DNA from: Steroidobacteraceae bacterium
GTDB taxonomy: Bacteria > Pseudomonadota > Gammaproteobacteria > Steroidobacterales > Steroidobacteraceae
Length of the DNA: 64,000 bases
Direction of reading: 5' to 3'
NCBI GenBank assembly: GCA_019187185.1
Contig: JABAQU010000014.1
Span: forward strand, 17,533-81,532
The notes under the pieces were generated by a model. The model was given only the letters and a program-made list of their open reading frames with translations. It did not search any database and had not been told where the DNA came from. The stretch's first letter is position 1. The number at the start of each line of letters is the position of its first letter. A program made the translations under genes and the position numbers. Shown here one piece after another: positions 25,371 through 34,523 of the stretch.

Positions 25371-27128
25371 TCAGGCGTTGAACTGCATGCGATGCAGCTG
25401 CGCGTAGGCGCCGCCGCGCGCCAGCAGGTCGGCGTGCGTGCCGTGCTCGACGATGGCGCCCTCGTCCATCACGATGATGTCGTCGGCCTGCTCGACCGTC
25501 GAGAGCCGGTGTGCGATCACGAGCGTCGTGCGGCCCTTCTGCAGTCGCGTGAGCGCAGCCTGGATGTGACGCTCGGATTCGCTGTCGAGCGCCGACGTCG
25601 CCTCGTCGAGCACCAGCACCGGCGCATCCTTCAGGATCGCGCGCGCGATCGAGATGCGCTGCCGCTGCCCCCCGGAGAGCAGCGCACCGCGATCGCCGAC
25701 GTGCGTGTCGAGACCCTGCGGCAGCTCGCGCGCGAAATCCATCACGTACGCGGCCTCCGCGGCCGCCTCGATCGCCTCCGCGCCTGCGTCCGGCCGGCCG
25801 AACGCCACATTGGCGCGGATCGTGTCGTCGAACAGCACGATGTCCTGGCTCACGACCGCGACCTGGTCGCGGAGATTCGCGAGCCGGTACTCGCGCAGGT
25901 CCGCGCCGTCGAGGCGCACCACGCCCTGCTGCGGGTCGTAGAAGCGCGGCAGCAGCGCCACCAGCGTCGACTTGCCGCTGCCCGAGCGGCCGACGATCGC
26001 GAGCGTGCGTCCGGCCGCGACCGTGAGGTCGATGCCCCGCAGGACCTGCCCCTTGTCCGCGCGGTACGCGAAGCTCACGCCGCGATACTCGATGTCGCCG
26101 CGCGCGCGGCCCACGGTGCGGGCGCCGCCCTCGTCCTCGTTGCCGCTGTCGAGCACCGCGAACACGCTCGCGCCCGCCGCGATGCCCTGCTGCAGCGGCC
26201 CGAACACATTGACGAGCCGGCGCAGCGGCGCGGTGACGAGCAGCAACGCGGTCAGGAACGACATGAACTCGTCGACGCGCATCGCGCGCGTCTGCACCTG
26301 GCTGATCGCGAAATAGAGCACGCCCGCGAGCCCGATCGACGCGATGAACTGCACGACGGGATTGCTCATCGCGCGGGCATTCACGAGCCGCATGTTGCTG
26401 TGGCGGTTCAGCTCGTTGGCCCGCTCGAAGGCCTCCTCCTGCCGGCGCTGCGCGTTGAATACGCGCACCACGCGCTGCGCATCGAGCGTTTCCTTGGCGA
26501 CGCGCGTGACGTCCGCCATCGAGTTCTGGATGCGGGTGCTGTAGCGGCGGAACGAGCTGTTGATGCGCCGGATCAGCCACGAGATGAGCGGCGCGAGCAC
26601 GAGGGCGAACGCGGCGAGCTGCCAGTTGAGCCAGAAGAGGTAGCCGAGCAGCACGACGATCGTGAGCGTGTCGCGTATCAGCACCGTAACCGCGTTGGTC
26701 GTCGCTTCCGCGACCTGCTCGATGTTGTAGGTGAGCCGCGACAGCATCTCGGCCGTGGAGGTCGCATCGAACCAGGCCACCGGCAGCCGCAGGTACTTCG
26801 CGAAGAGCTCACCACGCAGCGCCTTGATGATGCGCCGGCCGACCGACGCCGGGAAGTAGTTGGACACGTAGTCGCCGATGCCGCGCAGGAAAAACAGCAC
26901 GACCGCGCCGAGCGGCACGATCCAGATCACGCGCGGATCGTGCTCGACGAAGGCGCCGCCGAGAAAGATCTTGACGAGGTACGCGAGCAGCGCATCGGTC
27001 GAGGCAAAGAGCGCCATGCCGACGACGCCGACGAGGAACGTGCCGATGTAGGGCCGCGCGTACCCGAGCAGCCGCCGATAGACCTGCCCCGGATTCGTCA
27101 CGACGGGCGGGACGACCGGGACGCTCAC
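25371..27128 (-). CDS. msbA: Lipid A export ABC transporter MsbA
   Basis: MsbA flips lipid A-core across the inner membrane. The 585-residue half-transporter has about six membrane helices in the first 310 residues and a C-terminal ATPase with Walker A (VGRSGSGKSTLVALLPRFYD), signature LSGGQRQRISIARAI, Walker B APVLVLDEATSALD and the switch His in VIAHRLSTVEQAD. The start is a GTG overlapping the exbD stop. The exbB-exbD-msbA-lpxK grouping supports lipid A transport rather than drug export. Confidence 0.95.
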   Translation of the reverse strand: MSVPVVPPVVTNPGQVYRRLLGYARPYIGTFLVGVVGMALFASTDALLAYLVKIFLGGAFVEHDPRVIWIVPLGAVVLFFLRGIGDYVSNYFPASVGRRIIKALRGELFAKYLRLPVAWFDATSTAEMLSRLTYNIEQVAEATTNAVTVLIRDTLTIVVLLGYLFWLNWQLAAFALVLAPLISWLIRRINSSFRRYSTRIQNSMADVTRVAKETLDAQRVVRVFNAQRRQEEAFERANELNRHSNMRLVNARAMSNPVVQFIASIGLAGVLYFAISQVQTRAMRVDEFMSFLTALLLVTAPLRRLVNVFGPLQQGIAAGASVFAVLDSGNEDEGGARTVGRARGDIEYRGVSFAYRADKGQVLRGIDLTVAAGRTLAIVGRSGSGKSTLVALLPRFYDPQQGVVRLDGADLREYRLANLRDQVAVVSQDIVLFDDTIRANVAFGRPDAGAEAIEAAAEAAYVMDFARELPQGLDTHVGDRGALLSGGQRQRISIARAILKDAPVLVLDEATSALDSESERHIQAALTRLQKGRTTLVIAHRLSTVEQADDIIVMDEGAIVEHGTHADLLARGGAYAQLHRMQFNA

Positions 27129-27556
27129 GACCCGGCGGATTCCGCGTCGTTGACGGTGGCGATGTTGATCTCGGAAAAGCCGAGCTTGCCGAGCACATCC
27201 ATCGCCGTCACGACCGATTGATGGGTGGCCCGGCCGTCGGCGCGCAGCGTAACGGGCCGGTTGCGCTCATCGCCCGCGACCTTCAGCACTGCCGCGCGCA
27301 GTGTGTCCGCGCTCGCGTTGACGAGGTCGCGTTCGTTGACCCGATAGCCGCCGCCCTGGGTCACGGTCACGACGAGCGTTTCCCTTGCCGGGCGCTGTAC
27401 CGGCACGTCGCGCGCCTCGGGCAGCCGGACACGCAGGCGCCCTTCCTGCACGAAGGTCGAGGACAGCATGAAGAACACGATGAGCAGCAGCACGACGTCG
27501 ATCAGCGACGTCAGGTTGAGCTCCGGCTCGTCGGTGCGGCGTGGTCGCAGGTTCAT
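27125..27556 (-). CDS. exbD: ExbD/TolR-family membrane energiser
   Basis: ExbD/TolR proteins work with ExbB/TolQ to convert proton motive force into work at the envelope. The 143-residue protein has a short cytoplasmic N terminus, one membrane helix with the key Asp (LTSLIDVVLLLIVFFMLSST, near residue 20) and a periplasmic domain with LRADGRATHQSVVTAMDVLG. Linkage to msbA suggests a paralogue dedicated to this cluster rather than the TonB system, but this is inference. Confidence 0.9.
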   Translation of the reverse strand: MNLRPRRTDEPELNLTSLIDVVLLLIVFFMLSSTFVQEGRLRVRLPEARDVPVQRPARETLVVTVTQGGGYRVNERDLVNASADTLRAAVLKVAGDERNRPVTLRADGRATHQSVVTAMDVLGKLGFSEINIATVNDAESAGS

Positions 27557-28182
27557 GCGGTGCCCGGCTGGTGACGGCCGGCCGCAGCATCGACTTCGTC
27601 GGCGAGCCGCAGCGCATCCTTCTCCATCTGGATCACGATGCGATCGACCTTGCCGCGCAGCAGCCGAAAGCCGATCAGCGACGGAATCGCGACCGTGAGG
27701 CCGGCTGCCGTCGTGATCAGCGCCTCGGCGATGCCTCCCGAGAGCATGCGCGGATCTCCCATGCCGCCCGCCTGGATGGCATTGAACGCCTTGATGATGC
27801 CGGTCACGGTGCCGAGGAGCCCGAGCAGCGGGCTCACGCCCGCGATCATGTTCAGCGAATTGAGGAAACGCTCGAGCTCGTGCACGACGTGGCGCCCGGT
27901 GTCCTGCAGCCGCTCCATCATGATCTCGCGGGGCCGGTGACGGTTGGCGAGCCCCGCCGCCAGCACGCGACCGAGCGGCGAGTTCTGCTCGAGCGCGGCG
28001 ATCACCTTGTCGTTGATCTGGTTACCTTCGATCAGCGCGCCGACCTTCTTCGTCAGGTCGGGTGGTATCACGCGCTTGTCCTGCAGGGTCCAGAAACGCT
28101 CGAGGATGATCGCGGCGGCGCCGATGGAACACAGGATGATCGGCCACATCAACGGCCCGCCCGCGCGCACGATTTCCCACAT
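27553..28182 (-). CDS. exbB: ExbB/TolQ/MotA-family proton channel
   Basis: A 209-residue ExbB-like protein with three membrane helices: an N-terminal one (GGPLMWPIILCSIGAAAIIL) and a pair around residues 115-180 with SLNMIAGVSPLLGLLGTVTG and ITTAAGLTVAIPSLIGFRLL, the conserved channel helices. It forms the energising complex with the exbD product, whose start overlaps its stop (ATGA). A -10-like TATGAT lies about 32 nt upstream of the ATG. Confidence 0.93.
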   Translation of the reverse strand: MWEIVRAGGPLMWPIILCSIGAAAIILERFWTLQDKRVIPPDLTKKVGALIEGNQINDKVIAALEQNSPLGRVLAAGLANRHRPREIMMERLQDTGRHVVHELERFLNSLNMIAGVSPLLGLLGTVTGIIKAFNAIQAGGMGDPRMLSGGIAEALITTAAGLTVAIPSLIGFRLLRGKVDRIVIQMEKDALRLADEVDAAAGRHQPGTA

Positions 28183-28214
28183 CCGTCCGATCCTCGGCCT
28201 TGGAGTCCGTGCGC

Positions 28215-28220
28215 ATCATA
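28215..28220 (-). promoter_or_regulatory. Possible -10 element of the exbB-exbD-msbA-lpxK operon
   Basis: TATGAT on the minus strand stands out in GC-rich DNA and would start transcription near 28208, 26 nt before exbB. It overlaps the comEC stop codon region. No good -35 box is visible, so confidence is low. Confidence 0.35.
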
Positions 28221-30264
28221 CCGGAGCGCGCCAGGGCCAGGGGTAGCCCTCGCGCTGCGCCCGCCGGACCACGACGCCGGACGTCGCGTCGACGACGAAG
28301 CGGATCGCGCCGTCGCGCGCCGTGTCGTAGCGCGCGGAGCGACCGAACGCGAACCGGTGCGCACCGATCGACAGCGTCATGTCGCAATTCGCCGCCACGT
28401 CGATCGTCGCCGGGCCGCTCGCCCAGCGGCTGCGTTCGGCGCAGGGCCGCGCACTGGCCGGACCGCCCGGCCACGCGCGCGGCACGAGGATTTCCCCGAC
28501 CTCGAGCGCGGCCGCCAGTTCGGCGGCGCCGGCGGCGTGATCGGCACGCAGGTGAGGCATCAGGAGGCGATCGACCCGCCGGATGCCCCGGGCCCGCAGC
28601 CACGGCACGACGATACGTGCCATGCGGCGCCCGCCGGTGCCGAAGGTATCACCGGTTCCGTGGACGACGAGCTCCCGCGCCGTGCGCACCACCGCCACTT
28701 GGCCCTGCCCGGCATCGAACACGACGATCTCGATCTGTGTTGCCGCAAGCGGCGTCGCGCCAAAGGCGAGCGGGACGACACCCGCGAGCGCCGAGGCGCG
28801 CAGCGCCGGTGGCCACGGCAGGATCGCGACACCCACGGCCGGCACGACGACGAACCACGCCCACGACGGCACGACGAGCGACACGAGCGCATGGGGCCAC
28901 ACTGCGGCGGATTCGAGCGCCGGCCAGAGCTGCGCGTGGAGCCAGGCGCCCGCGGCAAAGACGGCATCGGCGAGCACTGGCGCAATGCCGAGCGCCGCGG
29001 TGGCGGCAAGCGTGAGCGGCACGAGCAGCAGCGTGAACACCGGAATCGCGAGCGCATTGACGACGAAGCCCGCCAGTGACAGGCCGCCGAACGCGACCAG
29101 CGTGACCGGCACGAGCGCGATCGACACCGCGAGCTGCACGCGCGCGGCCTCGTGCACGCGGCCGGCACGGCCGATGCGCGCGCCCGCAGCGAGAATGATT
29201 GCACCGACGGCGCCGAACGACAGCCAGAAGCCGCTCGACAGTGCGGCGAACGGATCGAGCACGATCACGACCACGAGCGCGACGCCGAACGCGTGCAGCG
29301 GGCCGCTCGCGCGTGCCGCCTGGCGCGCGAGCAACCACGCGGCGAGCATCACGAGCGTGCGCTGGGTCGGCACGGAGAACCCGGCGAGGAGCGCATACCC
29401 GAAGGCCGCGGCGACGCCGAGAGCGGCCGCGAAGGACTCGCGCGGTACCCGTTCGCGCAGTCGCGAGACGTGCTGCCACAGTCGTCGGGCTGCCGCGATG
29501 GCGAGCGCCGCAAACAGTGTGACGTGCAGGCCCGAGATCGCAACCAGATGAGTCGTGCCGGTGGCATTGAACACGCGCCACTGCTCGTTCGACATCGCGC
29601 CCGTCACGCCGACCGCGAGCGCGGCCAGCAGCGCCGCGGCGTCTCGATCAGGGACCGTGGCCGCGATGTGGTTCGCGATTTGCGCACGCAGGCGGTCGAC
29701 CGGTGCGAACCCCTGGGCGACACGCCGGTTCAGACGGCTGCGCGCGAGCACGGTACCGAGCGCTTCGATGCCTTCCCGGAACCACACGCGTTCCATGTCG
29801 GGGCCCGCGGGGTTCGCCGCGGCGCGCGGCGCGCGCAATCGCAGCGCGAGTTGCCACACCTCGCCGACCCGCGGCGCCGTGTGCGGCTGCACCCAGCGCA
29901 GGCGCGCCGTGAGTGTCGCGCCGCCAGCACGCGGGTCGAGCGCGAGCGCCGCATCGAAGGTGGTACCGGATTCGCCGGCGACCGGGATCGTCAGCACGCG
30001 GGCCGTGGCGAGCACGCGCTCGCCGTCGCGGGCGGGGGGCCAGCGGCCGTCGATCGCGGCAGACACATGCAGGGCGGTATACGCGCCACCGGCGAGCAGC
30101 GCGACAGCGAAGGCCGCTGCGCGCGGCAAGGCGCAGCGTGCGGCCAGTGCGGCCGCCGCGGCCGTACCGGCGAGCGCAAGCGCCGCGCAGGGCCCGTACG
30201 GCGGCGGCAACGCGAGGGCTCCGAGCGATCCGGCGAGGAAAGCCAGCGCGGCGATCAGTGTCAT
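28216..30264 (-). CDS. comEC: ComEC/Rec2-family DNA uptake channel with degenerate C-terminal domain
   Basis: ComEC carries single-stranded DNA through the inner membrane during transformation. The 682-residue protein has N-terminal helices, an OB-like DUF4131 part (about 80-190), the competence core (TGTTHLVAISGLHVTLFAAL near residue 240, then many membrane helices including GYALLAGFSVPTQRTLVMLA) and a C-terminal metallo-beta-lactamase-like part. That last domain looks altered: the usual HxDxDH reads HLRADH, the usual YD-G-P segment reads VHGTGD, and the later LLTGD block is absent. The channel may be intact while the nuclease is not. Divergent from the DUF2062 gene. Confidence 0.9.
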   Translation of the reverse strand: MTLIAALAFLAGSLGALALPPPYGPCAALALAGTAAAAALAARCALPRAAAFAVALLAGGAYTALHVSAAIDGRWPPARDGERVLATARVLTIPVAGESGTTFDAALALDPRAGGATLTARLRWVQPHTAPRVGEVWQLALRLRAPRAAANPAGPDMERVWFREGIEALGTVLARSRLNRRVAQGFAPVDRLRAQIANHIAATVPDRDAAALLAALAVGVTGAMSNEQWRVFNATGTTHLVAISGLHVTLFAALAIAAARRLWQHVSRLRERVPRESFAAALGVAAAFGYALLAGFSVPTQRTLVMLAAWLLARQAARASGPLHAFGVALVVVIVLDPFAALSSGFWLSFGAVGAIILAAGARIGRAGRVHEAARVQLAVSIALVPVTLVAFGGLSLAGFVVNALAIPVFTLLLVPLTLAATAALGIAPVLADAVFAAGAWLHAQLWPALESAAVWPHALVSLVVPSWAWFVVVPAVGVAILPWPPALRASALAGVVPLAFGATPLAATQIEIVVFDAGQGQVAVVRTARELVVHGTGDTFGTGGRRMARIVVPWLRARGIRRVDRLLMPHLRADHAAGAAELAAALEVGEILVPRAWPGGPASARPCAERSRWASGPATIDVAANCDMTLSIGAHRFAFGRSARYDTARDGAIRFVVDATSGVVVRRAQREGYPWPWRAPV

Positions 30265-30328
30265 GGGTCACGCTCGCCCGCACACCGGTGGGCGCTGCGG
30301 CATGGCCCTGCTAGAGTGGCGCGGCCCC

Positions 30329-30847
30329 ATGCCTCGTCATCTCATCCGCAAGTGGACGCCGTCGCCCGAACAGATCCGCAGCCACTGGTATCTGCGGCCG
30401 TTCGGTACCCGCATCGCGGACCCCGCGCTCTGGTCGGTCACCCGCCGGGGTGTCACGGCAGCCTTCGGCGCGGGCCTCGCCATCTGCTTCGTTCCGCTGC
30501 CGGTGCACCTCGTGCTCGCAGCCATCGTGGCGGTCGTCGCGCGCATCAACGCGCCGGTGCTGGTCGCGACGGTGCTGCTCGTCAACCCGCTGACCTTCGT
30601 GCCGGTCTACTACTCCGCGTATCGGGTGGGTGCCGCGCTCCTCGGCCACGTTCCGCAGCCGTTTCGCTTCGAGCTGTCCTGGGCCTGGCTGCAATACGGC
30701 CTCGGTCCGCTCTGGAAGCCGTTCCTCGTCGGTTGCCTCGTCTGCTCGGTCGTGGCCGGCGTGCTCGGCTGGGCGCTGCTCGAGTGGTTCTGGCGTCATC
30801 ACGTGCGCAAGAGATATCGCACGCGCGCGACGAGCGCGACGCGTTAA
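30329..30847 (+). CDS. DUF2062 membrane protein
   Basis: The 172-residue protein matches the DUF2062 family: an N-terminal basic part (RHLIRKWTPSPEQIRSHWYL), then RRGVTAAFGAGLAICFVPLP and a membrane region with INAPVLVATVLLVNPLTFVP, PVYYSAYRVGAALLG, and a C-terminal membrane helix (FLVGCLVCSVVAGVLGWALL). The function is unknown. The ATG has no Shine-Dalgarno sequence; an extended -10-like TGCTAGAGT ends 11 nt before it, so the mRNA may be leaderless. Confidence 0.85.
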   Translation: MPRHLIRKWTPSPEQIRSHWYLRPFGTRIADPALWSVTRRGVTAAFGAGLAICFVPLPVHLVLAAIVAVVARINAPVLVATVLLVNPLTFVPVYYSAYRVGAALLGHVPQPFRFELSWAWLQYGLGPLWKPFLVGCLVCSVVAGVLGWALLEWFWRHHVRKRYRTRATSATR

Positions 30848-30869
30848 TCGGCGCTGATCGCCCCGAAAC

Positions 30870-31562
30870 TCAGGCGGGCACCAGCTGCCCGTCCACGAGC
30901 CGCAGCACACGGTCCATCCGTTCCGCGAGGCGCGGATCGTGCGTCACGACGACGAGGCTCGTGCCGCGCTCGCGGTTCAGTTCGAGCATCAGCTGGAACA
31001 CCTGCTCGGCATTGGCACCGTCGAGATTGCCCGTCGGCTCGTCGGCGAGCACGAGGCGGGGCGTAGTCACGAGCGCGCGTGCGACCGCCGCCCGCTGGCG
31101 CTCGCCGCCCGAGAGCTGATGCGGCCGATGCGCGAGGCGCGCGCCGAGACCGACCCGCTCGAGGAGCGCCCTCGCCCGCTCGCGCGCCACCGCGACTTTC
31201 TCGCGGCGCACGAGCAGCGGCATCGCCACGTTCTCGAGCGCGGAGAACTCTGGCAGCAGGTGGTGGAACTGGTAGACGAAGCCGATCGCGCGATTGCGCA
31301 GTTCGCCGCGCTCGCGTTCGGTCACGGCATGGATGTCGCGGCCGTCGACCCGCACGCCGCCGGCGGTCGGCTGATCGAGCCCGCCGATCACCTGCAGCAA
31401 GGTCGTCTTGCCCGAGCCCGATGCCCCGATGATCGCGAGGCGCTCGCCCGCCCGCACCGCGAGTTCGACGCCGCGCAATACCTCGAGCTCGACCGGTCCC
31501 TGCCGGAACTTGCGCCACAGGGCGCGCGCCTCGAGCACGATGTCGTTCGTTGCGTCAGTCAT
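30870..31562 (-). CDS. lolD: Lipoprotein-releasing ABC transporter ATPase LolD
   Basis: LolD powers the LolCDE complex that extracts outer-membrane lipoproteins from the inner membrane for hand-over to LolA. The 230-residue ATPase has Walker [21 protein letters not shown], the LolD-typical [20 protein letters not shown], signature [17 protein letters not shown], Walker [14 protein letters not shown] and VVVTHD. Its ATG overlaps lolE by 8 nt. Confidence 0.95.
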   Translation of the reverse strand: MTDATNDIVLEARALWRKFRQGPVELEVLRGVELAVRAGERLAIIGASGSGKTTLLQVIGGLDQPTAGGVRVDGRDIHAVTERERGELRNRAIGFVYQFHHLLPEFSALENVAMPLLVRREKVAVARERARALLERVGLGARLAHRPHQLSGGERQRAAVARALVTTPRLVLADEPTGNLDGANAEQVFQLMLELNRERGTSLVVVTHDPRLAERMDRVLRLVDGQLVPA

Positions 31563-32802
31563 GTCTCAATGCCTCCGCGGGCGCCGTGCGCGCCGCGCGC
31601 CAAGCCGGATAGAGCGTCGCGAGCGCGCACAGCACGAACGCGACACCACACACCTGCGCGACATCCCGCCATTCGACGAAGGCCGGCAGGTCGCTCATGT
31701 AATAGACCCGTGCATCGAGGAACTGCGTACCGAGCGCGCGCTCGAGCATCCGCACCAGCGACTCGAGGTGGCGCGCGACCAGGATCCCGAGCCCGGCGCC
31801 GAGCGCCGTGCCGGCGAGGCCGATCAGCACGCCCTGGATCGCGAACGAGCCGAGCACATTGCGCGGGCCGGCGCCGAGCGTGCGCAGGATCGCGATGTCG
31901 GTCTGCTTGTCCTTGACGATCATCACGAGCGTCGCGACGATGTTGAACGCCGCCACGGCGACGATCATCAGCAGGATCACGAACATCAGCGACTTCGTGA
32001 TCTCGATCGAGCGGAAGAAGTTCGCGTGGTTGCGTGTCCAGTCGCTGACGTAGAAGCCCCCGCCGAGCGCGAGCGCCACCTCGCGCACGATGCGCGGCGC
32101 GGCATAGGGGTCATCGAACTCGAGGCGCAGCCCGGTGACGCGATCGCCGGTGCGGTAGAGGCGCGCGGCATCGGCGAGGTCGACGAGCGCGAGGCCGCGG
32201 TCGAATTCGTACATGCCCGAACTGAAGATGCCGCTCACCGTGAAGCGGCGCATGCGCGGCACGACGCCGGTCGGTGTCGCCGTGCCCTCGGGCGCAATCA
32301 GCACGACGCTCTCGCCGACCTGCGCGCCGAGTTCACGCGCGAGCGCATCCCCGAGCACGATGTGCCAGCTGCCCGGCGTCAGCGACGCGAGCTTCCCCTC
32401 CACCATGCGATCCGCGAGGCTGTCGGCAGTGCGCTCCTCCGCCGGCTCGATGCCGCGGACCTGCGCGCCGGTGATCGTCTCGCCGTGCGCCAGCATCGAC
32501 TGCGCCTCGATGTAGGGCACCGCCGCGCGCACGCCGGCAGTCGCGAGTGCCACCTGGCGCGCGCCCCGCCAGTCGTCGAGCGTGCCCTCGAGACCCATCA
32601 GCGTCGCATGCGCGGTCACCGCGAGGATGCGGGTACGCAGCTCGCGTTCGAAACCGTTCATCACCGACAGCACGACGATCAGCACCGCGACACCGAGCAT
32701 CAGGCCGGCCACCGAAATGAACGCCACGATCGAAATGAAGCCGCGCCGGTGCGTCGAGGACAGGTAGCGCCTGCCGATCCACCATTCGTAGAAGCGCGTC
32801 AT
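31555..32802 (-). CDS. lolE: LolC/LolE-family lipoprotein-releasing permease (second)
   Basis: A 415-residue FtsX/MacB-type permease: N-terminal helix ([20 protein letters not shown] with [15 protein letters not shown]), a large periplasmic domain, and three C-terminal helices, one with [20 protein letters not shown]. This last sequence and the [20 protein letters not shown] loop are LolC/E signatures. Which paralogue is LolC and which LolE cannot be fixed without a tree; position next to lolD suggests LolE. Confidence 0.88.
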   Translation of the reverse strand: MTRFYEWWIGRRYLSSTHRRGFISIVAFISVAGLMLGVAVLIVVLSVMNGFERELRTRILAVTAHATLMGLEGTLDDWRGARQVALATAGVRAAVPYIEAQSMLAHGETITGAQVRGIEPAEERTADSLADRMVEGKLASLTPGSWHIVLGDALARELGAQVGESVVLIAPEGTATPTGVVPRMRRFTVSGIFSSGMYEFDRGLALVDLADAARLYRTGDRVTGLRLEFDDPYAAPRIVREVALALGGGFYVSDWTRNHANFFRSIEITKSLMFVILLMIVAVAAFNIVATLVMIVKDKQTDIAILRTLGAGPRNVLGSFAIQGVLIGLAGTALGAGLGILVARHLESLVRMLERALGTQFLDARVYYMSDLPAFVEWRDVAQVCGVAFVLCALATLYPAWRAARTAPAEALRHD

Positions 32803-32805
32803 CGG

Positions 32806-34050
32806 CTACTCGTAACGCAGCGCTTCGGCAGGCGCGACGTGCGCGGCCCGCAGGGCGGGGTACACGGTCGCGAGCGCGGTCAGGAGGAACGCCGCGCCGC
32901 CGATCCAGGCCACGTGGCGCCACTCGAGCACCGACGGAATGCTCGTGATGTAGTACACGCTCGAATCCATGATCTCGAAGCCGAAGGTGCGCTCGAGGAA
33001 CGCGACGATCGGCGTCACGTTGCGGGCCATCGCGACGCCGAGCACGACACCCGCGAGCACGCCGCACCAGCCGATCACGAGTCCCTGGGTCGCGAACACG
33101 CCCATGACACGCCGTGGCGCCGCACCGAGCGTGCGCAGGATCGCGATGTCGGTGCGCTTGTCGGTGACCACCATCACGAGCATCGCGACGATGTTGAAGG
33201 CCGCGACCGCGACGATCAGCAGCAGGATCAGGGACATCATCGTCTTCTCGATGCGGATGGCACGGAAGTAGTTGGCGTGGTCCTGCGTCCAGTCACGCAC
33301 CACCGTGCCGACGGGCAGTGCCGCACGCAGCGCCGCGGCACGGGCCGGCGCCGCCAGCGCGTCATCGAAGCGCACGTGCACCGAGCCCTTGCGGCTGCCC
33401 GCCGGGAGCACCGCACGCACGTCGGCGAGCGAGGCGAGCATCAGCACGCCGTCGTGGTCCTGCAGGCCCACCTCGAACGTGCCCGCTACACGGAATTGCC
33501 GCAGACGCGGCGCGGGGGCGCCGCCCGGGCCGATCGAGGGCACGAGCAGTGTCACCGTGTCGCCGGAAGCGACGCCGAGGCGCTGGGCGACGACCGAGCC
33601 GAGGATCACGCGATTGCTGGCCGGCGTGAGCGCCGCGAGGGAGCCGCTCGTCACGGCACGCGCGAGGTCGGTCACGGTGCCCTCGATGCCCGGATCGATG
33701 CCGCGCAAGACGACGGGCAGCATTTCGGGCGTGTGCAGCGCGAGGGCCTGCACCTCGATGTAGGGTGCGGCCCCGACGACACCCGGCACCTTCTGCGCCC
33801 GGGCGGCCAGCTCGAACAGGTTCTCGCTGCTGCCGGGCGCCGGTGCGATCCGTGCATGCGAGGACAGCGACAGCAGGCGATCGCGGAGTTCGCCCTCGAA
33901 GCCGTTCATGACGGACAGGATCACGATCAGCGCCGCCACGCCGATGCACACCCCGATCACCGACACCCAGGTGATGAAGGAGACGAAGAACTTGTGGCTG
34001 CGGGCGCGCACATAGCGCAGGCCCACGTAGACGGGCAGCGGGTGGAACAT
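32806..34050 (-). CDS. lolC: LolC/LolE-family lipoprotein-releasing permease (first)
   Basis: The first permease of the operon, 414 residues from the ATG at 34050, which begins FHPLPVYVGLRYVRARSHKF as in relatives; an ATG four codons upstream is an alternative. Features are VIGVCIGVAALIVILSVMNG, the periplasmic domain (about 50-270), [20 protein letters not shown] and [20 protein letters not shown]. There is no Shine-Dalgarno sequence; a CATAAT ends 10 nt before the ATG, a layout seen in leaderless genes. Paralogue naming is provisional. Confidence 0.88.
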   Translation of the reverse strand: MFHPLPVYVGLRYVRARSHKFFVSFITWVSVIGVCIGVAALIVILSVMNGFEGELRDRLLSLSSHARIAPAPGSSENLFELAARAQKVPGVVGAAPYIEVQALALHTPEMLPVVLRGIDPGIEGTVTDLARAVTSGSLAALTPASNRVILGSVVAQRLGVASGDTVTLLVPSIGPGGAPAPRLRQFRVAGTFEVGLQDHDGVLMLASLADVRAVLPAGSRKGSVHVRFDDALAAPARAAALRAALPVGTVVRDWTQDHANYFRAIRIEKTMMSLILLLIVAVAAFNIVAMLVMVVTDKRTDIAILRTLGAAPRRVMGVFATQGLVIGWCGVLAGVVLGVAMARNVTPIVAFLERTFGFEIMDSSVYYITSIPSVLEWRHVAWIGGAAFLLTALATVYPALRAAHVAPAEALRYE

Positions 34051-34126
34051 CCTGCGCGGCATTATGACGCAGTTCACACAAACGGCGGTCGATCGCATCC
34101 CGGGGGCGGGCGCTGCCGCGCGCCGG

Positions 34127-34135
34127 TGCTATAGT
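34127..34135 (+). promoter_or_regulatory. Extended -10 promoter of the small periplasmic protein gene
   Basis: TGCTATAGT is an extended -10 (TGn plus TATAGT) in a GC-rich background, 28 nt upstream of the ATG at 34164, which is preceded by a good GGAGGT ribosome site. No -35 box is evident, as expected for extended -10 promoters. Confidence 0.6.
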
Positions 34136-34163
34136 CAAACGGCTTGCTTCCCGGAGGTGTCCC

Positions 34164-34445
34164 ATGTCCTCACGTGCCGCATCCTGGCTTCTCGCCGGAC
34201 TCGCGCTGTCCGGCGTCGCTGCGGCGGAGACCATCGTGGTCGACGGCCAGGTGGCCGTGCGCGCCACGAACATCGAGCGCCCCTCGCGAGGCGCGACGAT
34301 GGCGTCCGTCGAGCAGCGCTTCGGCGCACCGAACTCGAAACACGCCGCAGTGGGCGAGCCGCCCATCACGCGCTGGGACTACGCGCATTTCTCGGTGTTC
34401 TTCGAACGCGATCGCGTGATCCACGCCGTCGCCACCGGCAGCTGA
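34164..34445 (+). CDS. Conserved small periplasmic protein
   Basis: A 93-residue protein with a signal peptide (SSRAASWLLAGLALSGVAAA) and a mature part of about 70 residues. The core ERPSRGATMASVEQRFGAP and GEPPITRWDYAHFSVFFERD with VIHAV is conserved in similar proteins of Pseudomonas and relatives, to my knowledge without assigned function. The MxxVxxRFGxP pattern recalls small outer-membrane SmpA-like folds, but that is speculation. It is followed by mfd after 78 nt, with a small hairpin (GCCGCG-CTT-CGCGGC, 34485-34499) between them. Confidence 0.75.
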   Translation: MSSRAASWLLAGLALSGVAAAETIVVDGQVAVRATNIERPSRGATMASVEQRFGAPNSKHAAVGEPPITRWDYAHFSVFFERDRVIHAVATGS

Positions 34446-34523
34446 CCGCCGCCCATTCCGGGACGCGCCCGGGACAGGTAAGCTGCCGCGCTTCGCGGCG
34501 GCCCGTTGCCGTCCGCGGGCACG

